Assembly: GCA_035296325.1 (NCBI GenBank)
Contig: DATHBD010000007.1
Span: forward strand, 1-13,735
Direction: 5' to 3'
DNA: 13,735 nt
Source of the DNA: DATHBD01 sp035296325
GTDB taxonomy: Bacteria; Actinomycetota; Actinomycetes; Mycobacteriales; Micromonosporaceae
Below, piece by piece: positions 1-6,352 of this stretch (its first letter is position 1; each line of letters starts with the position of its first letter). A program made the position numbers and the translations under genes. Below the pieces are notes generated by a model. That model saw nothing but the letters and a program-made list of their open reading frames with translations, was not told the origin of the DNA and ran no database searches.

Positions 1-1574
1 TCGCCGGCGAACTCGTCATCGGCGGCGCCGGACTCGCCCGCGGCTACCTCAACCAACCCGACCTCACCGCCGAAAAGTTCTACCCCGACCCCTTCCACAC
101 CGCACCCGGCGAACGCCTCTACCACACCGGCGACCTCGTCACCCGCCGCCGCGACGGCACCCTGACCTTCCTCGGCCGCATCGACTCCCAAGTCAAAATC
201 CGCGGCCTACGCATCGAACTCGGCGAAATCGAGTACGCCCTGCAGACCCACCCGGCGATCACCCAGGCCGCCGCCGGAATCTCCGACCCCGGCGCCGGGC
301 GCGGCCCGCACCTTCTCGCCTGGATCGCCCACTCGGACAACCCCGCGCCACCCGAAGCAGACCTCCGGGAACACCTCGCCGACCGCCTGCCGCTCCACAT
401 GATCCCGACCGCCTTCACCTACCTCCCCGAGCTCCCACTCACCTCCAGCGGAAAGATCGACCGAGCCGCGCTCCCCGTCCCGGACAGCGGCACCCGCGCC
501 GAACGCACCCCGCCCAGCACCCCGACCGAACGCGCGCTCGCCGACCTCTGGCTCACCCTCCTGCCCAACAACGACCCGGAGACGATCGACGTCCACGAGA
601 GCTTCTTCGCCGTCGGCGGCAACTCACTCCACCTCATGCAGCTCCTCGCCCACATCCAACGCACCTTCGACACCACCCTCGAGCTTCGCCAGCTCTACAC
701 CAACACCACAATCGCCGCCATCGCCCACGCCATCGACCACCGCCGGGCCCACCCGGTCCAACCCGCGGAAGACCGCTCGTTGCTGGTCCCGCTGAACGAC
801 ACGCGGTCCGGCACACCGCTGATCCTGGTTCACGCGGTGGGCGGCACGGTGGTGCCGTATCTGGCGCTGGCCGAGCGGCTGGCCGGCGAGCGGCCGGTGT
901 TCGGACTCGAGGCGGCCGGGCTGGACGGCGCCGAGCCACCGTTGGGCACGGTGGCGGAGATGGCGCAGCGTTACCTCGAGGAGGTGCGCCGCACCCTGCC
1001 GCGCGGGCCGTACGAGGTGGGCGGCTGGTCCATCGGCGGAGTTGTCGCCCTGGAACTCGCCGGCCTGCTCCGCGACAGCGGTGCGACGGTGCGGTCCCTG
1101 GTGCTGCTCGACACACCCGCGCCGGTCGAGGACGGTCCACTGCCCGACCATGCGGAGCTGCTGGGAAGTTTCGCCGCCGATGTCGCTGCGCTGCAGGGCG
1201 TCGACCCGCCGCCGCTGGACCTGACCGCACTGCGCGCCGTGCCCGAGTCGGACCAGGTGGACGCCGTCAGCGCGGCGCTGGAACGTGCCGATCTGCTACC
1301 CGCGGGACTCCGCGCCCGGATCCGGGAGCGGATCGCGGTGTTCATGGCTGACGCGCTGGCCTTCCGCCGGTACCGGGCACGCCAGTTCGACGGTGCTGTC
1401 ACGCTCGTGACGGCGGTCGGGTCCGGTGACCGCGACGGTGAGCAGTGGCAGAAGCTGCTCGACGTGGCCAGGCGGGCCGTGGCTCCGGGCACGCACTACA
1501 CAATGCTGCAGCCACCCCAGGTGGATGAGGTGGCTGCAGCGCTGCGTTCCGCGGGCGCCGGCTCAGACCTGTAG
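1..1574 (+). CDS. NRPS C-terminal end: adenylation (partial)-PCP-thioesterase; 5' truncated by window
   Basis: Open in frame from base 3 to the TAG at 1572-1574 (523 visible residues, numbered from base 3). In order: the C-terminal part of an adenylation domain with A6 (GELVIGGAGLARGYL), A7 (YHTGDL), A8 (GRIDSQVKIRGLRIELGEIE) and A10 (LTSSGKIDR, catalytic Lys); a peptidyl carrier protein with VGGNSLHLMQL, phosphopantetheine Ser about residue 208; then a type I thioesterase with GGWSIGG (nucleophile Ser about 343), LLDTPAP (candidate catalytic Asp) and GTHYTM (His about 498). A terminal thioesterase makes this the likely last module, releasing the peptide by hydrolysis or cyclisation. The A-domain specificity residues lie before the window, so substrate is unknown. 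Codon style changes sharply near base 775, at the PCP/thioesterase linker. The stop overlaps the convergent sulfotransferase gene. Confidence 0.95.
   Translation, partial: AGELVIGGAGLARGYLNQPDLTAEKFYPDPFHTAPGERLYHTGDLVTRRRDGTLTFLGRIDSQVKIRGLRIELGEIEYALQTHPAITQAAAGISDPGAGRGPHLLAWIAHSDNPAPPEADLREHLADRLPLHMIPTAFTYLPELPLTSSGKIDRAALPVPDSGTRAERTPPSTPTERALADLWLTLLPNNDPETIDVHESFFAVGGNSLHLMQLLAHIQRTFDTTLELRQLYTNTTIAAIAHAIDHRRAHPVQPAEDRSLLVPLNDTRSGTPLILVHAVGGTVVPYLALAERLAGERPVFGLEAAGLDGAEPPLGTVAEMAQRYLEEVRRTLPRGPYEVGGWSIGGVVALELAGLLRDSGATVRSLVLLDTPAPVEDGPLPDHAELLGSFAADVAALQGVDPPPLDLTALRAVPESDQVDAVSAALERADLLPAGLRARIRERIAVFMADALAFRRYRARQFDGAVTLVTAVGSGDRDGEQWQKLLDVARRAVAPGTHYTMLQPPQVDEVAAALRSAGAGSDL
1505..1540 (-). 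terminator. Perfect 12-bp inverted repeat, candidate terminator of the sulfotransferase gene
   Basis: GCTGCAGCCACC at 1505-1516 is exactly repeated in inverse at 1529-1540 with a 12-nt loop. Read on the minus strand it begins 22 nt past the sulfotransferase stop (1563-1565), where a terminator would be expected. It lies inside the last codons of the plus-strand NRPS thioesterase. No clear T tract follows, only ATTGTGT on the minus strand, so this would be a GC-hairpin actinobacterial type rather than a classic intrinsic terminator. Chance pairing in GC-rich coding DNA is the alternative. Confidence 0.45.
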
Positions 1575-2303
1575 CCGGCGTTCCCAGAGCTTCGTGTAGT
1601 AGGGCAGGTGGTACCGGTAGTACTCGCCCAGCACCGGGTCGTCCACGACGTTGCGGTCATCCCCGGGCTCGGAGCGGCGCTCGAAGCCACTGCTGGCGCT
1701 GGCCCCCTGGTGCCAACGCTCGGTGCGCCGCCACTGTTGCGGGACGCCCTTGTCCCAGCGAAGCGCCTCGGCGAGAAACGGGATGCCCACCCGCTTGCAG
1801 TACGCCTCGACGGTGGCGGCCGGTCGGTCGAGCAGGTCATCGGAATCGATCACGACCGGTTCGGCTCCGGTGGCGGCGACGACGGCCTCGTAGATCTCGT
1901 GCAACCAGGCGAACCCGATCTCGTCGCGGGTGACCGCCGGGTTGAGGGCGACATGCGACGCGATGACCTCGCGCGGCTCCCGGATGATGAAGGTGTGCGC
2001 TGCGTGGCGTAGGAAAGCCTGATCAGCCAGCAGCTCCGGGTAGTGGAAGTCGGTGGTGTCCTTGAAGAAGATCCTCCCCCGGAGCTCGCTCAGGGCATCG
2101 ATCAGCTCCCGCTCACTGTGCACGGTGGTGCCGTCGATCGTCGCCGTGCCGAAGTCGGCGACGTGCGAGAACGGCTCGTGGAGCACGAGAAAGTCACCCC
2201 GCTCCATGACCATCCGTTCGAATGCGGTCGATCGGCTCCGCGGCGCGCTCCACATCGCGATCAGAAGCCGATCATCGTTGTAGCCTTTCCGGACATCATT
2301 CAT
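1563..2303 (-). CDS. Sulfotransferase (PAPS-dependent), probably for a carrier- or peptide-bound hydroxyl
   Basis: Encodes 246 residues. SAPRSRSTAFERM (about 19-31) matches the P-loop-like 5'-phosphosulfate-binding motif of sulfotransferases. FIIREPREVIASH (about 105-117) matches the 3'-phosphate-binding region (REP..VIAS). FKDTT (80-84) and LHEPF (41-45) are further motifs common in bacterial small-molecule sulfotransferases. There is no signal peptide or membrane segment, so it is cytosolic. I chose ATG at 2303 because GGAGGGAG sits 5 nt upstream; an in-frame ATG at 2426 would add 41 Arg/Ala-rich residues, run through the intergenic region and lacks this support. In vazabitide/azinomycin biosynthesis a sulfate ester serves as the leaving group for aziridine formation (Kurosawa et al., JACS 2022). 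The neighbouring carrier-protein operon makes the same role likely here, by inference. It is divergent from that operon and convergent with the NRPS. Confidence 0.85.
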   Translation of the reverse strand: MNDVRKGYNDDRLLIAMWSAPRSRSTAFERMVMERGDFLVLHEPFSHVADFGTATIDGTTVHSERELIDALSELRGRIFFKDTTDFHYPELLADQAFLRHAAHTFIIREPREVIASHVALNPAVTRDEIGFAWLHEIYEAVVAATGAEPVVIDSDDLLDRPAATVEAYCKRVGIPFLAEALRWDKGVPQQWRRTERWHQGASASSGFERRSEPGDDRNVVDDPVLGEYYRYHLPYYTKLWERRLQV

Positions 2304-2308
2304 CGCCA

Positions 2309-2316
2309 CTCCCTCC
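2309..2316 (-). promoter_or_regulatory. Shine-Dalgarno site deciding the sulfotransferase start
   Basis: On the minus strand GGAGGGAG ends 5 nt before the ATG at 2303-2301. It is one of the best ribosome-binding sites in the window and argues against the longer start at 2426. Confidence 0.75.
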
Positions 2317-2331
2317 GGTACTGACGTGTGT

Positions 2332-2363
2332 GGCACGGTACCCACCGCACCGGCACGGATCCC
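2332..2363. repeat. Direct repeat pair in the divergent promoter region, candidate operator
   Basis: GGCACGGTACCC (2332-2343) and GGCACGGATCCC (2352-2363) match at 10 of 12 positions. They start exactly 20 bp apart, about two helical turns, between the divergent sulfotransferase and the operon. Each copy contains a 6-bp palindrome (GGTACC, GGATCC). The placement suits a site for a regulator acting on both transcription units. No regulator gene is visible in the window, and I could not identify convincing -10/-35 boxes in 2304-2473. Confidence 0.3.
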
Positions 2364-2473
2364 GGCCGCGGACGGCAAATCAGCCGCTCGCTTACCCCGG
2401 TTGCGCACCAGGCGCAGAAGCGACACGCCGCGTCGGCGAAAGTCGCCGTGAAGGCTAGCCCGGAATCAGCGAC

Positions 2474-3109
2474 ATGCGGAGGGCCCGGGACGCCTTCCGG
2501 GCCTTTACTTTGGGGGTGCGGATCATCGATCTTTCCCCTCATCTCGACAACGTCGGGACGTCGACCGCAGCGGACACGAAGGTCGGCCGATTCAACGTGT
2601 GGGGCAACTCCTTCGCCGCGGAGGACCTGCCCGCTCCCGGATCCGATGCCGTCGTCGACGGCATCCGGTTCCGGCTGCCACCGTTCGGCAGCGGAGAGCC
2701 GGACAACGTTCGGTGCGCGGGACAGTACCTTCCCGTCGCCCCGCACGACGGCCTGGACGACTGGCTGTACCTGCTGGCATCCGCCGAACGTCGGGTGGAG
2801 GACGAGGTCAGCCTGCACTTCGTCGACGGCGCGGTGGATTTCGAGGCGGTGCGCGTCTCCGACTTCTGGGCCGCGCCCGCCGCGTTCGGCGAGACCAACG
2901 CCTTCGAGACGCTGATGCACTACCCGCACCACACCCAGTTCGGCGTGCCCGCGGCGATCTGGTGCCAGCGGGTGCCGGTCACCCGCCGGGCGCCACTCGT
3001 CGGCATCGGACTGCCGCACAACATCGCCCTGCACATCTTCGCCGCCACGCTGCTGCCAGCCGTGCCGCAGCCGGCGGCCCCGGAACTGGCCGAGGTGGGC
3101 TTGCGATGA
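2474..3109 (+). CDS. Stand-alone beta-sandwich protein, glycosidase-accessory-like; candidate subunit of a ring-forming enzyme
   Basis: Encodes 211 residues from ATG 2474, which has a weak GGAA 8 nt upstream; an in-frame TAG at 2456-2458 limits any extension. Recognisable similarity begins at about residue 18 (IDLSPHLDN), so TTG 2510 or GTG 2516 are possible starts. The motif order IDLS, NSFAAEDLP (about 45-53), VDGIRF, EPDNVRCAGQ (about 75-84), VSDFW (about 128-132) and ALHIFAATL (about 185-193) resembles, from memory, a beta-sandwich module found at the C-termini of secreted actinobacterial glycoside hydrolases. Here it is alone, without signal peptide or catalytic domain, and overlaps the next gene by ATGA. 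The two products may therefore form a complex. Its position next to the sulfotransferase suggests a part in aziridine formation, but that is inference. Its biochemical function is not known to me. Confidence 0.75.
   Translation: MRRARDAFRAFTLGVRIIDLSPHLDNVGTSTAADTKVGRFNVWGNSFAAEDLPAPGSDAVVDGIRFRLPPFGSGEPDNVRCAGQYLPVAPHDGLDDWLYLLASAERRVEDEVSLHFVDGAVDFEAVRVSDFWAAPAAFGETNAFETLMHYPHHTQFGVPAAIWCQRVPVTRRAPLVGIGLPHNIALHIFAATLLPAVPQPAAPELAEVGLR
2480..2505 (+). promoter_or_regulatory. GC-rich hairpin at the head of the operon
   Basis: GGCCCGG (2482-2488) pairs perfectly with CCGGGCC (2497-2503) across an 8-nt loop. An A-U pair and a G-U wobble extend the stem to 2480-2505, and the T-rich TTTACTTT follows on the plus strand. 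It resembles an attenuator or terminator in the leader of the first operon gene. If translation starts at ATG 2474 it lies within the first codons; if it starts at TTG 2510 or GTG 2516 it lies in the leader. Chance pairing in GC-rich DNA is possible. Confidence 0.25.
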
Positions 3110-4170
3110 CAGCCACGGTTACCACGCTGCGCCCGAGCCAGACGCTACGGCGCCCGCCGACGTTCTACCGCGATCCGTTGAGCTGCCTGCAGTCGGCGTT
3201 CGGCGCCCTGCTCGCGCACCGCGGTCACGACCCGCTGAGCACCCTCGGCGCGCGCTGGGAGTTCCGGTACGTCCCGGGCGACGTGCGGCCCGAGGAGTTC
3301 TACTACCCGTGTCGATTCGACGGGGACGTGGCACGGAGCATGGCGCCGTTCCACCCGTTCCGCTCGACGTGGTCGGTGCCCTCGGCGGACGATCCGCTCG
3401 CGGAGCTCGCCGGCCTCGTCGATCGCGACGTGCTGCCGATCGCCGCTGTCGACAACTACCACCTGCCGTTCCGCCCGGCCTATCACGACGTGCACGCCGC
3501 ACACCTGGTCGTGGTGTACGGGGTGGACATGGCACGTGGGCTGGTGTGGGTGTCGGACACGATGCCGCCGGCCTTCAGCGGCCCGATCCGGGCGGAGGAC
3601 TTCCTCAGCGCGTGGGGCTCCCCCAACCCCGCCGACGACCAGGATGCCTTCTTCAGCGACGCCGGCATCGGCCGGCGGTACCTGACGGTTGAGCTCGGCT
3701 CACCATGGCCGGCCGCGGACGCCGCGACGTTGACCGCGGCGCTGCGCCAGAACCTCGCCGACCTGCGCGCCGGGATGGAGCCGGCGGCCGCGCACTGGAC
3801 CGGACTGGCCGGCCTGGACCGCTACGTGCGGTCCGCTGTGGACGCTGCCCGCGCGGGCACCGCCGAGCCGCTCAAGGAGCTGTACACCTTCGGCTGGAGT
3901 CAGCAGGCCATGTGCAGCATGCACGGCGAGCTGCTGCGGACCCGCGGGCACGCGTGGGGCGTTCCGGCGCTGCGCGAGGCCGGCCGCGCGGTGGAGGCAG
4001 CCGCACACACCTGGAGCGGACTGCGGGTGACCGCAGCGCACGGCTGGCCGGATCCGGTGGCCGCCGCCGACGACCTGTACCGACACGGCGCCCGCCTGGT
4101 GCGGCGCTACGAGGTCGGCGCCGTGGCGGTGGATCGAGCCGCCAAAGCCCTGGACGCCCAAGCGTCCTGA
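3106..4170 (+). CDS. BtrH N-terminal-like / C39-like papain-fold protein
   Basis: Encodes 354 residues from ATG 3106, overlapping the preceding stop as ATGA. Residues about 20-200 show the pattern of BtrH-N-terminal/C39-like proteins: Cys27 in DPLSCLQSAFGALL, the VDNYHLPF motif (about 115-122), His133 in AAHLVVVYGVD, and Asp151 in WVSDTM. These could form a Cys-His-Asp triad. The C-terminal half is Ala-rich and helical. BtrH itself is an acyltransferase that moves an acyl chain from a carrier protein to an aminoglycoside in butirosin biosynthesis. Here the protein could be an acyl- or peptidyl-transferring enzyme, or the larger subunit of a two-gene ring-forming enzyme with its coupled partner. 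No signal peptide, so cytosolic. The family assignment rests on motif pattern; the role is inferred from context only. Confidence 0.7.
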   Translation: MTATVTTLRPSQTLRRPPTFYRDPLSCLQSAFGALLAHRGHDPLSTLGARWEFRYVPGDVRPEEFYYPCRFDGDVARSMAPFHPFRSTWSVPSADDPLAELAGLVDRDVLPIAAVDNYHLPFRPAYHDVHAAHLVVVYGVDMARGLVWVSDTMPPAFSGPIRAEDFLSAWGSPNPADDQDAFFSDAGIGRRYLTVELGSPWPAADAATLTAALRQNLADLRAGMEPAAAHWTGLAGLDRYVRSAVDAARAGTAEPLKELYTFGWSQQAMCSMHGELLRTRGHAWGVPALREAGRAVEAAAHTWSGLRVTAAHGWPDPVAAADDLYRHGARLVRRYEVGAVAVDRAAKALDAQAS

Positions 4171-4175
4171 CCGTC

Positions 4176-4184
4176 GAGGAGGAG
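4176..4184 (+). promoter_or_regulatory. Strong Shine-Dalgarno deciding the GTG start of the aminotransferase
   Basis: GAGGAGGAG at 4176-4184 places AGGAGG (4177-4182) 5 nt before GTG 4188. It lies in one of only two true gaps in the operon (17 bp), so this gene can start translation independently of its upstream neighbour. Confidence 0.75.
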
Positions 4185-4187
4185 CAC

Positions 4188-5480
4188 GTGGAGAAACTGG
4201 CCGTATTCGGTGGCCAGCCGGCGGTGCCACGCGACATCCGCGCGGTGGCCTGGCCGATCATCACCGAGGAGGACCGCAAGGCCGTACTCGGCGTACTGGA
4301 CAGCGGTGAACTGGTGTCCAACAGCGACAGCCCAACCGCGGTGGACGAGTTGGAGGCCCGCTTCGCCGAGCGGACCGGCGTCGCGCACTGCGTCGGGCTG
4401 AGCAACGGGACCACGGCACTGCAGATCGCACTGGCCGCCCTGGACATCGGACCGGGTGACGAGGTCATCGTCCCGGCCCTGAGCTTCATCGCGTCTGGGC
4501 TGGCCCCGCTGCACCAGATGGCGGTGCCGGTCTTCGCCGACATCGACCCGGTCACCTTCACCCTCGACCCCGAGGATGTCGCCCGGAAGATCACCCCGCG
4601 GACCGCCGCGCTCCTGCCGGTACACCTGCACGGCATGCCGGCGGACATGGCGGCGCTCGGCGACCTCGCCACGCGGCACGGCCTCGCGGTCGTCGAGGAC
4701 GCGGCGCAGGCGCACGGCGCCACCTACCACGGCCGGGCGGTCGGTTCGCTCGGCGACGCCGGTGCATTCAGCCTGCAGGTCACCAAGAACCTGCCCACCT
4801 GTGGCGAGGGCGGCCTGCTGACGACCGGAAGCCCGGAGCTGGCCACCCGGGCCCGGATGATCCGCCAGTTCGGTGAGGTGATCGAGGCCGGCAAGGCCCG
4901 GGACTACGTGTCCTACCGGCTCGGCTGGAACTCCAAGCTGAACCCGGTGCAGGCGGCGTTCGCGAGCAGCCAGCTCAGCCGATTCGACGACTACGAGCGG
5001 CGCCGGCAGAGCAACATCACCGCATTCCTGGACCGGCTGCGGGAACTGCCCGGGCTGCAGGTGCCCGCAGCGCGACCGGGCTGCAGCCACGCCTGGCACA
5101 TCCTGCGGTTCCGGTTCCAACCGGCGGCGATGGATCTGGCCGGCGTGGCGCCCACGGCGCTGCGCACGGCGCTGCGCCGGGTGCTGCGCGCGGAGGGCGT
5201 GCCGGTCTCCCAGTACCAGCTGATGACCCTGCCGGAGCAGACGGTGTTCCGCGAGCGCACCGGTTTCGGGCGGGGATACCCGTGGGCGGCGCAGGACCCG
5301 CCGGCCCCACCGGACACCGACCATCCGGCTGCCCGGGCGGTGATCGAGGACTCCCTGACGCTGCAGAAGCGACACCTCAATCCCGGTACCGGCGACCTGC
5401 TCCAGCGCTACGCCGACGCCTTCGAGAAGGTGTGGGAGCAGCGCGAGGTGCTCGCGAACCTGGCGCGGGCCGCGACATGA
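4188..5480 (+). CDS. PLP-dependent DegT/DnrJ/EryC1/StrS-family aminotransferase
   Basis: Encodes 430 residues from GTG 4188. Visible motifs: SNGTTALQIAL (72-82, phosphate-binding region), EDAAQAHGA (170-178, Asp171 contacting the pyridine nitrogen), and FSLQVTKNLPTCGEGGLLTT (194-213) with the Schiff-base Lys200. Length fits the family, slightly long. These enzymes aminate ketones or aldehydes, usually on sugars; several act on secondary-metabolite intermediates. Context points to the C6 ketone made by the adjacent transketolase on a LysW-bound intermediate, yielding a diamino-dihydroxyheptanoate as in the vazabitide pathway; that step is inferred. The amine donor (commonly Glu or Gln in this family) cannot be read from sequence. 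The ATGA overlap with the downstream transketolase gene supports joint action. Sugar aminotransferase is the main alternative, but no other sugar genes are present. Confidence 0.9.
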   Translation: MEKLAVFGGQPAVPRDIRAVAWPIITEEDRKAVLGVLDSGELVSNSDSPTAVDELEARFAERTGVAHCVGLSNGTTALQIALAALDIGPGDEVIVPALSFIASGLAPLHQMAVPVFADIDPVTFTLDPEDVARKITPRTAALLPVHLHGMPADMAALGDLATRHGLAVVEDAAQAHGATYHGRAVGSLGDAGAFSLQVTKNLPTCGEGGLLTTGSPELATRARMIRQFGEVIEAGKARDYVSYRLGWNSKLNPVQAAFASSQLSRFDDYERRRQSNITAFLDRLRELPGLQVPAARPGCSHAWHILRFRFQPAAMDLAGVAPTALRTALRRVLRAEGVPVSQYQLMTLPEQTVFRERTGFGRGYPWAAQDPPAPPDTDHPAARAVIEDSLTLQKRHLNPGTGDLLQRYADAFEKVWEQREVLANLARAAT

Positions 5481-6352
5481 CGCTCACCACCGGCACCAGC
5501 ACCGGCACCGGCGCCGACCTCGACGCGCTGCTCCGCCGGGCCCTGCGGATCCGGGAGCGGATCGTCGACATCTGCGGCAACCCGGAAGGCGGCCACCTCG
5601 GTGGTTCGATGTCACTGGTCGAGGTGCTGACCGCGCTGTACTTCGACGTCATGCGGATCGACCCCACCTACCCGGACGACCCGGACCGCGACGTGTTCCT
5701 GCTCAGCAAGGGGCATGCCGCGATCGGCCTCTACGCGACCCTGGCCGAGCGCGGGTTCTTCGCGCCGGAGGAGCTTGCCGACTACGCCAAGCCCGGGAGC
5801 CGGTTCATGGGCCACCCGGTGCGGTCCGTGCCGGGGGTGGAGATGCCGACCGGCTCCCTCGGCCACGGCCTTGCCCTGGCCATCGGGTTCGCGTACGCGG
5901 CCCGCCGCACCGGCAGCCCGCGCCGGGCGTTCGTGGCCATCGGCGACGGTGAGATGCAGGAGGGTTCGGTCTGGGAGGGCGCGATGGGCGCCGCCGGGTT
6001 GGGCCTGGACAACCTGGTCGCCGTGATCGACCGCAACGGGCTGCAGTTGACCGGTGAGACGGAGGAGATCTGCCCGTTGGAGCCGGTCGGGGACCGCTGG
6101 CGCAGCTTCGGCTGGGCGGTCCGCGAGGTGCCGGGGCAGGATCTCGCCGCCGTCCGCGAGGCGCTCCTGGCCACGCCCTGGGCCCCCGGCCAGCCGAACG
6201 CCCTCATCATGCGGACCACCAAGGGTGCCGGCGTGCCATTCGTCGCCGGAACCCCGAAGAGCCATTACGTGAACTTCTCCGAGCGGCAGTTGGCCCGGGC
6301 CCACTCCGCGTTGCGCCGCGAGGCGGAACGGCAGGGGGTGGCAGGTGACTGA
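5477..6352 (+). CDS. Transketolase, N-terminal (thiamine diphosphate-binding) subunit
   Basis: Encodes 291 residues from ATG 5477 (ATGA overlap). NPEGGHLGGSMS (35-46), LLSKGHAAIGLYA (75-87), MPTGSLGHGLALAIG (123-137) and the ThDP/Mg motif GDGEMQEGSVWEGA (156-169) followed by VIDRNGLQ (183-190, Asn187) define the N-terminal half of a split bacterial transketolase. The length is typical of split forms. The start is preceded by no free leader, and the first 13 residues are a Gly/Thr-rich repeat (GTSTGTG) with no family counterpart, probably disordered. With the C-terminal subunit it would transfer a two-carbon ketol group. In AmCP-type secondary metabolism the acceptor is a carrier-bound glutamate semialdehyde rather than a sugar phosphate. 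The neighbouring carrier-protein genes favour that reading over primary metabolism. Confidence 0.93.
   Translation: MTLTTGTSTGTGADLDALLRRALRIRERIVDICGNPEGGHLGGSMSLVEVLTALYFDVMRIDPTYPDDPDRDVFLLSKGHAAIGLYATLAERGFFAPEELADYAKPGSRFMGHPVRSVPGVEMPTGSLGHGLALAIGFAYAARRTGSPRRAFVAIGDGEMQEGSVWEGAMGAAGLGLDNLVAVIDRNGLQLTGETEEICPLEPVGDRWRSFGWAVREVPGQDLAAVREALLATPWAPGQPNALIMRTTKGAGVPFVAGTPKSHYVNFSERQLARAHSALRREAERQGVAGD

Larger units (their letters stand above)
2304..2473. other. Divergent intergenic region, only real gap in the window
   Basis: About 170 bp separate the sulfotransferase start from the first operon start. It must hold promoters for both directions. Apart from the direct repeat at 2332-2363 and the sulfotransferase ribosome-binding site, I see no clear sigma-factor boxes, RNA gene or coding potential consistent with the neighbours. 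Confidence 0.6.

Noticed and set aside
2303..2426. N-terminal extension of the sulfotransferase to ATG 2426
   Set aside because: It would fill the promoter region and adds an Arg/Ala-rich stretch unlike the family. A strong Shine-Dalgarno sits before the internal ATG at 2303.
2599..3105. Upstream extension of the BtrH-like frame to 2599, and similarly of the aminotransferase frame to 3705 and of the split transketolase N subunit frame to 5282
   Set aside because: These extensions overlap well-supported genes and translate to Arg/Pro-rich shadow sequence. The coupled ATGA or ribosome-binding-site-supported starts give correct family N-termini.
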